Assembly: GCA_965153455.1 (NCBI GenBank)
Contig: OZ234494.1
Coordinates: 17,856,001 to 17,920,000, forward strand
Direction: 5' to 3'
Length of the DNA stretch: 64,000 nt
Origin: Sphagnum compactum
Lineage: Eukaryota > Bryophyta > Sphagnopsida > Sphagnales
Each line of letters opens with the position of its first letter. The stretch's first letter is position 1. Made by a program: the position numbers and the translations under genes. The notes beneath the pieces are model-generated. The model was not told the DNA's origin, did no database searches, and saw only the letters and a list, made by a program, of their open reading frames with translations. Positions 12,952 to 26,985 of the stretch are shown here, in pieces.

Positions 12952-15338
12952 CTACAATGAAGCATTGCACCCTAAACCATACAATACAAATGTAAAAACA
13001 CAACGAACATGACGGATTGAAAGGAGAAAAGAAATAGAAGAACCTAAATGAAGTTGTTGTGCAATTCTATTTTATCATGCACATCAAGCTTGTAACGAAT
13101 GCAACATGAACATTTCATGTACCTTAAGATAGTAGACTTGCGTCACTTTTCTTATTGTAATTACCCCATTATGTTTTATTTGTGACCATATATGCCATAG
13201 ACCAACACACCAACAAAAATTCCAAACATTAATTTACACACAAAACATGATTTCAAAACTTGAGCACTAAACCCTTATCATTTCTAAACTTTGAACTTGG
13301 GTGGGGAGGGGAGGGAGGGTCAAATTCAAAGGCCATATTGTCAACAATCCATCAATGCATAAGAGTCAACTACAACGATCTCATTTAGTCAACAATGGGG
13401 ATTGTTGATGTGTATGTTTTAGTGAGCTTGTGTATGATGATGTCATTTTTAATCAACAATAAGATTGATGATGGGGGGTTTTTGGATTGGTACTAGAAGA
13501 ATTTGCAATGGGAGTTTTCAAAGGCAATAGGGTTGGCATATTCAAGGACACAAGTGTCACAATAAAGGCAATATACCCTAAAAAGTTGAACACATATGGA
13601 GATGACACAATGTAACAACTACCCTAGTGAAATTAAAATTTATTAAATTTTCATGGGAATTAATAAAGTGTCGGCGTCTGGCAAGTGGGATTTTGGATAA
13701 TTATTTTACACTAGATAAACATGGGTGGAAGATGTTCCCAAAATGCAAAGGCCAAACTTGGTTGTCACCTTCATTTTGGGCCAAACTAGGCGTACACCTT
13801 GTTCTACAACCCTTAATTTGCCAACATCCCCACCCTAGGGCTTTACCATACATTTAACCAATGCTGATTGATTTAATCCTTCATGATGTCCATGACTTAT
13901 AACCTCGCAAACAACAAAGTCTTAAACACTTCCAACATATTACAACCACATTGCTAAGCCCCATTAGCCAAAACTTGATTCCCATTTTACACTAACAATA
14001 CAAACTTATGTTAACATTACAAGTTTATCAACTTATGTGACAAACAAAACATCAAAATATCACAAAGGTATTTCAGTCTCATAACTCAAGCACATAAATA
14101 ATTGACATCAACATTCCTCTTCTTATGTTTCCATATGTTTTTTTAATAATTCATCATTATTTATGTCAATGTCAAATTTAATTTGAATTCATATAAATAT
14201 GGACATGAAAAGGCACATGTTAATTTGACTTTTTCTATCCATGTTGTCAGGTAGGGAGGAGAGAAATAGTTAAAAGGATAGGTGGTAGTGATTAAAAACG
14301 TTAGTAGGAAAGAACAAAGTTACTAGGAAAGAAGTTAGTTGCGCTTGGAAATGAGATTGTGATCTCAAGAATTGTCTAGGGACAACGATATGAACAATCG
14401 TGCAAAATCGATTATGCGAAGTCAATTGTCTAGGGATGAGCATACAATAGATTATGCAAAATCTCCCATATACCAGTAGCTCAAAATTTCTCGTCACTGG
14501 AATTCCATTTCAGTCATTATCCACTTATTGCAGACTACCTTCTTTGCAACATCTTGGCGATGTTGCAAACTATGTATAAATAAGATACACAAGATGGCTC
14601 AGCATTCTGTGGCTATTCCAGATACACTCAGTGATGTGCAAATCTCACCTTGTGCTCCATCTCTTAGTACCTGGTTTAAGAAGTGAAACCAAACAGGATT
14701 TGCCCACCAAAGAATTGAAATTGCCCACCAAACAGGATTCTTTGGCAGCAGAGGGAGACACAAAAAGGAGAAAGAGTCAGCTTATACCAAATCATCTCTC
14801 TATCTCCAACTAATTATCATGCAAAGGACCCATAAAATCTGATCCCTAGATTGGCCATTAGAATGCAGTTGTGGTATGGCCATGCACATGGGTTGCGCAT
14901 AGAGACTATCGTAGGCACTATCTAGTACAACAATGGTAGCTTTTGACCTGCCTTTGCACCAAGTACAAGACAGCACGCTAAATCTCTTAGTTGTGATGTA
15001 AGCCCCACTCAAAAGTTGAATCGCAGGCCAGTGAGCCTTTGATCGCGAAGCAGGGATTTATTTGCTCAAAATAAGCCTGGAAAGAAGATGAAAAAAAAGG
15101 GCTCCAGAAGTCATGGCAACGTTTGCAGGACCACAGGACCCCACAACTCAATAGACTAGTCATTGGCCCTTCTTGCTATGGCCTTGTGGCCAGAGCCTCA
15201 TTTCAAGCTGTCCCAAGAAAAATTTGCATGTATAGGGGGCTTCAGTGGAAATATAGGACATCCAATTTAGTGCAAACCTCTCTTTCCTGATCAACAAGGT
15301 GCTTCATTCTCAAATTCCGCTAGCTAAGACACTGCAAC
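12952..15338. other. intergenic DNA, no gene recognised
   Basis: AT-rich DNA without supported exons. A local repeat of 'ttgtctagggacaacga' / 'ttgtctagggatgagc' type lies at 14,370-14,440. The right end is the 3' flank of the RHIP1 homologue. Confidence 0.5.
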
Positions 15339-18300
15339 TCAAACCGGGATTCCATAGTTTGCAATCTGTGTAACACGTTTGTCCAAAACCCCTCTCTGTT
15401 GCTTTGCCTCTGCCGACATGGCAGCAACCTGCAACAGGCACAATTCTTCGATGAGAGGACACAAGTGACATGCACACAAGTGACAAGCATATAATCAGTC
15501 TGTCAGCCTTCTCAAATGCCAACTACTTTGAACAATTCAGAAGGGACAGGAATATTAACTCAGACACCCACCTCAGCTCGCAGACGCAGGGCTTCCCGGC
15601 CAGGTAATTCTCGCAGGCTGTCCATGAGCCCTGCAGAAGACAGCAGCCTCTTCACAAGTTAAATGTGTGCAAAAATATAGGGACCATGAGATGCAGGGGA
15701 AGAAGAAACAAAACATCCTTGTGGTCAAAATTACTGTGCCAACATTAACTTGTAGTTGGATGAAGACAGGATACAATAGTTTGGACAATGGATGCAAGGG
15801 ACAGCAACAAAGAGTGGTGCAGGATGTTGTCACTGATATGTGCAGACAAACCTCTGGCATGTGATTCTGTCTTGTAAATACTCCTAACAAGACTGCTGAG
15901 CTGGCCTCCAGTACTTCTGCCATAACACAAACAAAATTCTGTGCATTTATAATACACTACACATCCATGCTAGGAAAAGGTAACAATTTACAAGACATCA
16001 CAAAACAGTCAATCATCCCAATTAGAATCAAGAGATGTCTTCATGTGTATTGATTGTTCTCATACTTGAGTCGACCTGAATAGGAACTGGGAGATGACTT
16101 GGCGCTAAGTGATAGAGATTTCCAGATCAAACAAAAACAAAAATTAACAACCAAATGCAGGGAGAAGAATAGAGAAAATGCAATGTGAACAATAGCGCCA
16201 GTCTCACATGTCCAGTGCTCATCAACATGTATAGCAACAGCAAACTACAAACACAAAATACAAACAGAAGTAAGAGGTTATTTACTTCAGCTTGGTTCTG
16301 CCACGTTGAAGTTCCTCTTCTGCAAGCCTTGCCCGCTCCTGCACATTCACCAGAAAGTCACCTCAGAATAATTACAGGCATTTTTAAACAATGTAGCCTA
16401 TGTTGTTTTTAAAGTTGAATAGGGCACAATCATTGCTCAGATCAAGAAAAGATTTTGGTAGAAACCACTTTTGAAATGTCCAAAAAATGCAGAACACACT
16501 CACAGAACATACAACATACCTCCAGCTTCCGGGTCTCATTCTTCAATAAATCTACAGATTGGCGCATCTCCTTCACCTTTGCCTCAGCTCTTGCATACAT
16601 TGCCTGGAAAAGAGGGCAGCAACACAATTTGAACCACAGCATAGACACAACAACAAAGAGTATTCAATTTGACAACAATTTCACGGTGGCAGCACATGTT
16701 ATCAAAAGACCTCTTGATTCATGAGTGAGGTGATTGGATTCTCAAGTAGCCTTTACCAATAGGTGCAATCCAGCTTTAAATCAGACAGCCCATCACATAG
16801 CTAGAAACTGGAAGAAATAACAGAAACCATATTCGTTCTCTGGTGTTGTACCTCTTCACTTTGAAACCGTCCAATTGTGAGACGAAACAATAGCCTCCTT
16901 GGTGCTGCAGTCAATATAAAGATAGAACAAACAGATTGGTCAATAATGCATACAATGATGTTTCAACCTTTGCTTGAGAACAACATATACACAACATATA
17001 GACTCAAAAATGTCGGCATCTGGATAATAGAGTACTTACTTCTTAAAGCAAGCAATGTGGTGACACCAAGTACTCCATAAGCCACATTAGGGTACCTACT
17101 GATTGTATGCACACCCTCTGCACTCCATCCCACAATCATAGCCATACCATCAGCTAATTGCCAGTGATCATTGTGCCTTGAAAACCAAAACAACAAAACT
17201 ATTTGCGAACATCGCATATCCCTGGAAGCTAACATCTGAGCCATCAAAAGATGTAACACTTAAAAAGAAAGCCAGAAGACAAACTAGTCTCTCAGCCACA
17301 AGATATAGTGATCTCACCCTGCATAGTGCTCGTGTAATAGAACTCCAGTAAATCATATTACTGAAACTGAGTGATGGATTGATCCTCCACAATGGCAGAA
17401 AGTACTTTAGACGAAAGTGAATTGTGCTCTGCGTCACATCTGTGAAGGAAAGAAATCACCTAGAAGGGGACAAGCTGGAGTACCTTTCAGTTTGCTAAAG
17501 AAAATGTCTTCATAAACTGCATATTGCTGTGAAACTGTGTGAGCAATATTCTGCAAAGACCCAAAGATTCCCCAAATCCTCATCAGGTCCTTATCAGTAC
17601 ATCACAGTTTTGGCATGAGCTCAACAGTTAACTGACTCAGGGCAGCAGAGAAGCATCAGAGAGAGGGGTTGAGAAGGGTGATGATAGTGCAAACGTCAAG
17701 AAACTTTCCAGCTACCATCCTGTTGCACAGATCTTTCAACATCCACCCGAGTGGTGCTGAATTCATCATCAACTCGTGCAGTACCCTAAAGACCTAGACC
17801 ATGATGAACAGCAGCTAAAGGAGAGATTTTAGATTTCTTTTTGGTCTTCTTCTGTAACATAAATGAATCCTATTGCATGTTATTGCAGATCATCCAATTC
17901 CAAAAAAAGGAAATACAGAAATCACATACTTCTGAAGAGGATAGTGACACTGTATAGCTCCAGAATCAAAGCTACTTTTGCCACAAAAAACAAGCAGGTA
18001 GAATTCAGTCAAAAGAGGACTGGCAGATTTGAAACCTAAGAACTCTTACAGAAACAAAAAAGCAAATCTGCAAGAGTAGTAGAAAGGGGAAGCATGGCTG
18101 ATTCCCCTACTGCAACAGTCAACAGAACGGCGTTTATTTGTTTCTCTTCCAGATCATATAACACCGACAGGTTCCGAGAAAGAAGAAAAGGCCTTTTTTT
18201 ATGGGCGAAGCTTTTTCTCCCCTACTACAATATCATGTGAATGCGAGTGTTCAGATTTGCAAACCTGTGCAGTGGTGAGATGGTGGGAAGATGCATCCTG

Positions 18301-18456
18301 CAACTGCCCGAGCTGCGATTTGGCAGTTTTGAGAGCATCATCCTTGGATTGCAGAGCTTTCCTCCCTATCTCTTGAGCCTGAGCCGTATAGTAGCTCCAA
18401 GCATTCTCTGCCTTGTCTTCCCACTCCCCTGATCCCTCTTCCTTCTGCTTCGCCAT
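15339..18456 (-). CDS. RHIP1: RGS1-HXK1-interacting protein 1 homologue
   Basis: Homologue of the plant protein RHIP1 (Arabidopsis At4g26410), reported to bridge the G-protein regulator RGS1 and hexokinase 1. My model has nine exons: 18265-18456, 17484-17550, 17040-17117, 16852-16904, 16520-16603, 16286-16338, 15852-15916, 15572-15630 and 15339-15428. These total 741 nt, or 246 aa, with all borders GT/AG and the frame closing. Order of features: a Lys/Glu/Gln-rich amphipathic N-terminus, a YEDIFFSKLKEGV block, a single hydrophobic segment (VAYGVLGVTTLLAL), then RPRR-like TPRRLLFRLTIGRFQSEE, a coiled coil (KVKEMRQSVDLLKNETRKLE), ERARLAEEELQRGRTKLK, and the C-terminal GLMDSLRELPGREALRLRAE with AKQQRGVL. 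A splice-bordered 70-bp segment at 17,716-17,785 would break the frame and is left out. Identification rests on motif recall, but the match in order and spacing is good. Confidence 0.82.
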
Positions 18457-20664
18457 CGCTGCTGATGAAAAACCCGGCAGAGGAGGAGCTCCTCAACGCA
18501 CACTCTCGACCAAAAAAAAACACGCGCTCGCTCGCTCGCTCGCTCCCCCGATTCTCCCTTGCGTCTATTTTCTTTCTTCTGGGTTTTGCACAAACAAACT
18601 AGTCTGGTGTGGTTAGGGCTCATGCCCTGTGTCGCGAGTTTAAGGAGGTTGGGAGTTCAAATCCAGCCACCTCCAGCAGACTGTGATATGTGTTTTTTTG
18701 TTTAAAGGTTCCCAATGCGTTCCTATCAGGTTCCCAATATGTCCCTCTCCCCCCACCAAGTTCTCAATGTGTTCTCCATAGTTTCATTTTTTTTTTTGGA
18801 GTGATGAGCCAATCAAATTGGCTCATTGCAAAGCAAAAAAGATTTGAACTTCACCTACCTACCTTGAGCATATAGGATGTCAGAAGTGGCAAGGGGTTGA
18901 CAAGCAGTGGGAGTCAAGACAAAGCCAACAACTAATGCCCATTTTATAGTTGCTAAGCGTTTGCATCTTTTGAAGAGAAATTGAAACTTGCTGTTTATAG
19001 AAAGTTGTTAGGGTTCATTGGGTGACCTTTGTTGTGGTGCATCATGTCCCATGCATCATTAGCATAAAGGTTTTTAAAAAAAATAAAAATTGACTTGTTT
19101 GTGTAAAATAACACATCTCTATTGTTAGGGGGGAGGAATTGGTGATCTATTGAATTTCAATCTTGATATCTTTCCTCTTTGGTTTGGGCTACCTTTGAAG
19201 TTAGGAAAACATGGGTACAGGTTACTTAGGACACAAAGGTAAAACTACAAGTTGGGTTAGTGATGAGGACATCTACAAGTGTGTGAACCCCATCCCAAGG
19301 ATGGCACAATGTTGATGTGCCATTTAGATGTCTAACAAGAAGGTCGAACATACAATTTCTCTCAAGCCATGTTGAAGGCAACTCCCTTTGCAATAGATGC
19401 AAAAGATCACATATGGCATTGTGAGACCCTAAATATTTGCTACACTAGACACAATGCCAGTCTCGAAGCATACAATACCATGGGCACACAGTAATAGATG
19501 GATGCCTAAAGGTTCAATAGGTTGAGCATAGATGTAATGAGAAACACATGTTTAGGGCATGAGCGAATGCAAAAGGTTGAATTGGGCTTTGTGAGGATAA
19601 TAATGTTCCTGCATTAGAAATAATGAATCATATTTCTTTGCAGTTAGCAATTTGCCATGCCTGTTCCAATGTTAGTGACAAGGTGAAAACGAATGTAAAT
19701 TACGGCTATGGATAAGATAAATTTAATAAACAAAAACATTTGGTTTTTAACGGTTCCTACATACAAACCTCAAGGTACGACAAAAGCAAGATTGTATTCA
19801 CCTCCATATTGAATGCTCTGATTGACTTCAGATTCTAAATTCTAGGTGTCTCAAGGACTCTATTTCTTTTAATATTCTTCTTGTCATACAACAGATCGAT
19901 TGCATAAGAATTTGACCAAAAAATAGAGAAGAATCACATGAGAAACAATGCAAGAATGATCGACGAAAAAGTGGGGAAGAAAAGGTGCGAAGTGCAAACC
20001 TTTTGAGTCCAGGGAGTGGATCGGCATGTAGGCATTTTGAAACCAAAATGCCAAAGACTAGTCCATGGTGTATAGCAAACCAGGAGAAACAGTCAGACCA
20101 TATATAAAAGTGTGCATTCCAAGCAGATGGATTCAAACCCTGGGTTTCTTTTAACCTACCTTGATCCATGCATCCCATGGTACCCTCCCATAAGCTTTCT
20201 GCAGCCAAAAATAACCAATCTCAGCCTGACAGAAAGGTGTATCCATTGAAAAAGTGCTCCTTCATACCATGTGGCACATGATAGGAAATCAGTAGATTAC
20301 GAAGCAACACCACTAAGTGCGAACAATTTATTTCCTTAATATTGGGTTGGTTGGTGAATAACGTTACTCACTACCTTGCATACCAGTACAAATCAAAAGC
20401 TGCTCACATGTTCAAGGAGCGTAGAGAAGCAGATCATACGCGTCCATAAACAACCTGCAGTCTGATGTCAACCCTCAAGTGGTTATAGGTACATCCCTCT
20501 CTACATCTACACCCTTCATACAGAACCCCTAGCAACAAAAGGACCACTGCACTTGCTTTCAGTCAAGCTCCATATACCCATTAAAAACATTGAGTTACCA
20601 TAAGGTAGCTCTTGCCTTGGAAGGTCTGGCAATTGTTTGAAGGCAGGCTCCAGAAACAACAATT
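18457..20664. other. 5' flank of RHIP1 and intergenic DNA
   Basis: Near 18,457-18,600 lies a pyrimidine-rich leader with (CGCT)n at 18,527-18,545. At 18,609-18,675 a tRNA-like stretch with possible A and B boxes is present (see findings). From 18,800 to 20,664 I see AT-rich DNA with no supported exon. Confidence 0.5.
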
Positions 20665-23500
20665 CTAACCACCAAGTAAATAGCCTACTAGCATGCCCAA
20701 CAGGGCAACAAGAATAACAAATAAAAATGAAAACCCTGACTGTAGCTTTTGATTTGCCTTCCCGACACCACCAGCTTTAGCCGTCGTATTGGTTCGCTGC
20801 ACATAGCAGATCAGCTACATTAGCAATGAGTCATCCTCTACTGCTCTCAGGATTCTCACAGTTTCTGCCATCAAAAACAACACAATATCCTCACCGAGCA
20901 TCATCCACTTGATGATCCTATAGCTATATATGTTGGTAAGCTTTGGCTATGCTGAACTTTCATGGTTGTGTGAGTTAGCCCCCCCTTCTTCTGCATATTA
21001 CATATTCCTCAGCCAAAGATTCTTTCATTACACACTTGATCACACCCTGGAGGGTACAACATACCAATTCTTGCTGTAGGCGAATATTTTGCTGTATAGC
21101 TGAATTGCGCTCCTCAGTCATTGTACTCAAAGCATTTCTTACCTGCAACAGAACCCATCATCACTAAATTAACCAAGAAGAAAGCTTCATCAAACGTAAT
21201 CAATATGAACCACTGATTTTGGAGGCAGAATCAGATTTAGGGTGAGACTGTGAGCTCTCCAGGTACAATGCTTGTAGCATATTAAGAACAATCAGCTTCT
21301 CAGATAAGTGAGCCCCATACTGCTCTTATTATGGCTGTATACTCAAAAAAAGGAGTACACTGTAACTGACCAGATTTACAAGGAATCCTCATTGTACATT
21401 TGGGCCCAGAAGATGCATCCATTTTAAAGCACAGTTTGTCCCAAAGGGGAAAAAGGTGAGGCCGATGAACACAAACCTCAGTAAACTTGGCCTTCAATTC
21501 ACTGATTTCCTTTGCTGTCTGTAACACAGGGGACCAAATTAGTACCCATCAGGCAAACTACAGCTACAATTCTATCATATAGACTCTAAAAGCAGCACAG
21601 TAAATTGGAACATATCTTCAATGCAGAAAACAGAAGAAGGAAAGAGAGTTCTACCGGATCTAGAGGTGGAAAATGGCGATCACCATTGTCTACTGCAGCT
21701 TCCATCTTAGGTGATAAGCCCTCTTCACTTGACTCTGTGATTGGTGACGGTGGTTGTGGTGGTGATACATACAGCACCCTCAACTTTGCTTCGTGCACCT
21801 CCTTGCCAGCTTCTTTATTGAACTGCAACCATACACACAGCATGTTCCTCAAAACAGTGTAGCAGACAAAGGAAACCACAAACAGGTGACCTCTGTCAAT
21901 AACAAAGTGAGTCTGAGCGGCATTGGTACGTGGCATCACATCATGCACTGATGGTGATTCTGAAAAATCTATGTCAAGAAAGCAATTTACAGATCTGACT
22001 AGCACTGTCTTTGCCATGGTCAATATGACTTGCATGCATATATACACAGTCTAGAATGTTGAGTTTAAGAATGAACCCAGCATAGGTTTAAAATATAGAT
22101 CTTCAATATCTGAATGACATTGTACTTGGAAGACTTCAAAGACGGTTCTAAATTGACAAAACAACACACTGCTTTTGATTAGATAACTACCATATTGTGA
22201 CTGCCCTCAAGATCACTCTAAACAAATGAAAGAAAGACAACTCCACCTAGACTAATACTTGGAATTCCTACCAGTTCTTGAGAGACATCTTTGGGTGAGG
22301 AGCCAACTGGAGCTATTACACTCTGCACAAGAAACTTGTCTTTGCATTGCATATCTGGAGGTGCTTCTCGTTGTGCTTGCATGGTGACTTCCACATACCA
22401 AACCACCACTACCAATACAACTTAGCAACACTTCAAACCACAAGCAATTCTGTACTTTTCCACAAACCAAAATCCCACCCCAATAATCAATAGGTTTACA
22501 TGAAAAGATACAACTTAGTCAAAGGGAACACAACAAAATGGCAAAATAAAAGGACATCATCATCCTGCATCCAGTGAGAATAATAACTTCTGCAGGGAAT
22601 TTAATTAGAACCCAACAGATGAGAAATCATGTTGTTAAACCAGGAGTCTCTCTATCTACAGCACTACACTAGCTGCAACAACGATTCAAAGGTTGTCATG
22701 CTAGGATACCTGTGACATCTGCACTGGTTTGTGGAGGTACAATACCAGTGTTGGGGCGTACACAGTATTTTTTGGGCGATGTGGTTTTAACCTGTGACAC
22801 ACGAAACAGAACATAAATCATTCACATTTCCAAATAGTACCCTAATCATATTTCCAGCATAGAATGTAGGACATCTTCAACAACCTGGGAATGACAGGTC
22901 ACAATAGAAAATATAATTGGTAACCTATCAAAGTTCATCTATTAAAACTGGTATCACAAAATATCATTCATAAAAGTTTCCAGAGCTAATATCTAGATGG
23001 TGAACCTAACATAGAGATATGGTGTAGAACTGCATCCAACATATGTCATGAAAGAGGAGAAAATATTGGGTCAGGGAGTATCTTAGTTACCAACCTTAAA
23101 AGCCACATAGTTTTCAGATAAATTGACAAGGCGTAATGAAGATGATATTTGTTTCTTCAATTCAACTGCTCCACCAAAATGAAAGAAAGTTATAGCTAAT
23201 TCCAAAAGAGTACATCACATAAACAAGGCAGAAACTGGCAGAAGCGCACGTTCAAACCCATCTGACAACTACTTGCAAACAAACACAACTCTTGAAACAT
23301 GATTGCTCAAGAATAAAAAGACAATAGAATAGAGTAGCCCTTTTCCCTTTCTTAGGGTAGAGTCCATATACAAAACACATCTAACAGTGAGATTTTAAAA
23401 CACGAGTAACTTCATTGTATCAAAAGCACGCCGAAGGTACATGGAACCTACATGGGAATTTCAGCTCCCCAGGCTGAATGCTGAGAAGTTCGCTGGGCAT
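20665..23500 (-). CDS. VAP27: VAP27-type vesicle-associated membrane protein
   Basis: Plant VAP27, a tail-anchored ER protein. Its MSP domain binds FFAT-type partners and helps form ER-plasma membrane contact sites. There are eight coding exons: 23452-23500, 23095-23165, 22710-22791, 22272-22387, 21655-21822, 21477-21518, 21065-21142 and 20665-20796. The total is 738 nt, or 245 aa, with all introns GT/AG. The MSP domain spans about residues 1-125 with hallmark strings ELLSIQPGELKFPFELKKQ, YVAFKVKTT.PKKYCVRPN.G and TMQAQREAPPDMQCKDKFLV. A Pro/Ser/Glu linker follows, then a coiled coil (EISELKAKFTEVRNALS..TEERN) and a C-terminal hydrophobic anchor (FLFVILVALLGMLVGYLLGG). The start is fixed by the family's conserved M..ELL.I.P opening and a preceding 'actgcag' acceptor. 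No damage was seen. Confidence 0.93.
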
Positions 23501-23502
23501 GG

Positions 23503-24606
23503 CTGCAGTTCCTTTGACCCCCGCCCCTCAATATTTTCCAGATCTTGTTCTTTTGCACTGTGGAGATTTCAAGTCCTGCTAACACTGATGCTGTACAACA
23601 ACATCACAGAAGGCCTCAATTAGGTCCATATTCATAACCCTCATTTTACCAACTTCTGATCCAGGGCGAAAGGCCCTGCAATACTTGACAATCTAACCTT
23701 TCAATACCAGGCTCATAATTTGGCCCAGAAACTCGTCCTTCTTAGCTTTGTTACAATTAAGGTGAGATCAAGGATCCCTGCAATACGCCTGAAAAGTTTA
23801 AAACACAGGGATGGAGGCTTCATGATGTCTGCAACATCATCTCCCATCTGGAATGAAGTGGCTCATCACTGTCTATGCATTTCGTCAAACAAAAACTGAT
23901 ACGAGGTAATTGCTGGCACAGAAACCAAGGTGATCTAGCACTTCTCGAGACAGCCAGAGCGAGCGAAGCAGATAGAAACAAATGCCGACACTATGGAAAC
24001 TAACGAAGGAGCCTGATGCATGCGAAGGACTCATGCAGCAGAAATGGCCGACCAAATCTCATTTCTCAAAGATCATTCTCATCATCTAGGGTTAGCAAAA
24101 AAAAACTGAAAAAAACAGAAAGAAAAAAAGCCGGCAAGTTGAACAACCGTCGAACGGATTCAAAAATCAGGCGCCCCTCCACCACCGCAAACCACAAGAG
24201 AGTTCCAAAAGCATAAACATAAAACATATGACCGACCGAGTAAAAACCCTCGCCCCTTCGAAAACCTCGCAAACCTAACAACAAAGCGAATCCAACCGCT
24301 TCTACTCCCCCAGGGAAAAAAGAAGCACCTCGTAAGGCAGAGCAAAGCCAAACCAAGCCAAAAAAAAAAACGCAACCTAAACAGACTTGAGCATAGCAGG
24401 AGAGACCAGAGAAAACATCATCATCATCATCATCATCATCATCCAAGGAGGTTTCGACCGATGCACACAGTCTCCATTGTGGCGAAAAACCTATACGACG
24501 CGCACTAAACGGGACGAGGAAGAAACCCCAGAACACCAACCAAAAAAAAAATCAATAAATTTTCCTCTAATACAGAAAATAAAAGGGGAAGAGAATCTTA
24601 CGGTAC
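23503..24606 (-). other. VAP27 leader intron
   Basis: A 1.1-kb intron in the 5' UTR is supported on the minus strand by a donor at 24,606 (CTCAG|GTACCGTAAG) and an acceptor 'actgcag' ending at 23,503, two bases before the start ATG. It includes an (ATC)n microsatellite at about 24,417-24,443. The long Asp-rich minus-strand open frame across that tract is a by-product of the triplet repeat. Confidence 0.6.
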
Positions 24607-26685
24607 CTGAGACATGCAGAAGCGAAGCAGCAATCGATGAAGGAGCAAGATCGCAGTGCGATGGAAGCGCGCGAGAGAGAAGAAGACGGAATCCAGACAA
24701 GAAGAAAAAGTAGAAGAAGACCTGATGGTCTCTTCCCCTCCCTTCTCCTTCCGCACTTAGCTGTCCACCGGTCCCGCCTTTTACCCTCACGGTTGTCTCT
24801 CACGTTATTACCCAAGGGTCAAATAACACTCGCCCCCCCCCCTAGTCGTTCCGACCTATACACACACACACACACAGTTGGCATAAAGTATAGGTACTAC
24901 CAACAAGATACACGCGTTTGTACTCCGGTCTGTTCTATTACCCAGATGTCCCCAGTTCTTTTCCCGCTGCCAAATCATTTCATTTAAAACCCCAATTTCC
25001 CCCCCATTTATACCCAAAAAAAAAAAATGTTTTATTTCGGTCTTTTTGAAATTTTCATACATGAAACTTACGTTGTTGGTAAAGCCTGAGTCCATCTGCG
25101 CATTCTTTAAAGGGGCCGAGCATGGGCCAGATTTTCGTAAAGCCTACACGGCCAACAGCTTTAATACGGTCCCTAAAGACCCATTGGGAATTTTATTTTA
25201 CTGATATTTTTCTTTTTTTTTCTTTTTTTTTAAAATTCTCATCATACTTAGTGGGTAGACACGGGGAGGTGTATCGAAAGGAAGAAAATTAATTAATTAA
25301 TTAAATTCAAAGGACGGCAAGTATTTTGAAAACCAAAGAAGTGCACCATTCGTTCTTCATCGAGGAAAAAAAACCTTACAACCAGAAAAACGTTCAAACT
25401 TTCCGCCCATTTGGTCAGCCCGAGTAATAGCCAACTTCTTCGACAATTGTGTTGTAAAACTAGCCGAGCCATCAACCATGAACCATAGTAGAAGGCGAAA
25501 ACCGCCATTTGTGGACCCCCCAAAACACATTAAAAAAAATATATGAGGGGCTAGATTATTATTTAGTTTTCTGTAATGGAATTAAAATTAATTGAGAGCT
25601 ATAACTTTTCCCCTATACTTTGTTGGGGGAATGTGATTTTTCCTGGGCTTTTTTTTTTCCAAATAAAAAAAATTCAGTAATTTTAATAGAAAATTTTACC
25701 ACAATAATTGAACTTTCATAATTGGGGTTCGTTCAGGAGGACGGTGATACCGAGCTTTGCTTACTTACCAACCTACCTGCTTAGCTACCTACCTACCTAT
25801 TTACTCAAACTTGTCGAGTTACTTTACAAGTCTTGTTCAAGATCTGTTTGAATCATTATTGTCTTTCAAATAATTTTTTTTAATTTTAAAATAATACCCC
25901 TACCCCCTTGGCAAGCCTAAATAGTTATTTTCAGAAATATTTAAAATAATTTTCAGAAATCTATTTTTAAAGGAAAATATGGAATGTTCGAGAATATTCC
26001 GTTCCGTTCAAAATGAAAAAAAAATCATAATTTATTTATTTATTCGATACACATGTTTAGAATCTGGCAAGGTACCACAGTGTTCATAAATCTGAGGTTG
26101 CGGACGAAAGCCCCACCCCACCCCACCTGCCCTTCCTCCTTCCCTTTAAATTTTTTTTTTTAAAAATTTTTTTTACCATAAAGCATCACCAGAACTGTTT
26201 CCGGTGCATTTCTGGAGGCCATGCGAACAAGCACAATCTGCCTTGTCGGTCCATCACAAATGGGGAGGCATTTCAAAAAATGAAATTCACACTTTGACAA
26301 GAATTTTGCTTTTCAAATACACCCGATCCATTTTCATTTCCCGGGTGTTATTAATAACACCGGAGGAAAGAAAGGGGTATTTTTTCCGGACACTACTTGG
26401 GCTTTTACCCTACAAAGTTCATTTTTAAAAGCATAATCCGTGAATAATTATTGCTTGTTGGATGATATTCTTCCACTCGGTGATGGATGAACAATTTATC
26501 GCTTCATCAACTAGTTTGAGAGGACCAGATTTTCCAGTTGAAGTGGACAAAAGGACTATTTGACCATGTAGTTAGGTTTAAGGGAAAAAATAATAATAGG
26601 GCCTTAAATACCACTTTGGAATGGTACCTATTTGAAGTTTCTACGATGGAATGGTCAAGCCCGTCCCATTTCTATGTGAGTCAAT
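24607..26685. other. VAP27 leader/promoter then AT-rich intergenic DNA
   Basis: 24,607 to about 24,800 is the likely 5' UTR and promoter region of VAP27. A C9 tract (about 24,833-24,842) and (CA)n (24,861-24,876) follow. From 25,100 to 26,685 there is AT-rich DNA with homopolymers and no supported gene. Confidence 0.5.
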
Positions 26686-26985
26686 TAGGGCGAAGCCAAG
26701 TGACGCACCCAACATAATTAATTAGTTCATGGGGGCGCTCACACTTAAGGTAAAGCCGAGTGATGCACCCAACATAATAATGAAGTTCATGGGTGCGCTC
26801 ACACTTAAGGTGAAGCCGAGTGATGCACCCAACTTAATTAATTTAGTTCATGGGTGCGCTCACACTTATTGTGAAGCCCGGCAACACACCGAACATAATT
26901 AATTTAATTCATAGGTGCGCTCACACTAAGGGCAAAGCCAAATGACACACCTAACATAATGAATTAGTTCATGGGTGCACTCCGA
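26686..26985. repeat. 60-bp tandem array, five units
   Basis: Five tandem copies start near 26,691, 26,751, 26,811, 26,872 and 26,933. Each has the order 'aagccgagtgatgcaccc' - AT-rich core - 'ttcatgggtgcgctcacac'. The GCACCC and GGGTGC parts within a unit are inverted repeats, so each unit can form a small hairpin. It lies just outside the left end of the Helitron. Confidence 0.85.

Noticed and set aside
17716-17785. Splice-bordered 70-bp exon of RHIP1
   Set aside because: Including it shifts the frame; leaving it out joins exon 1 (ending …TTAQ) to the YEDIFF exon in frame and gives a total divisible by three.
24066-24539. 157-codon minus-strand frame with an Asp run
   Set aside because: It lies inside the VAP27 leader intron and owes its Asp run to an (ATC)n microsatellite; no domain recognised.
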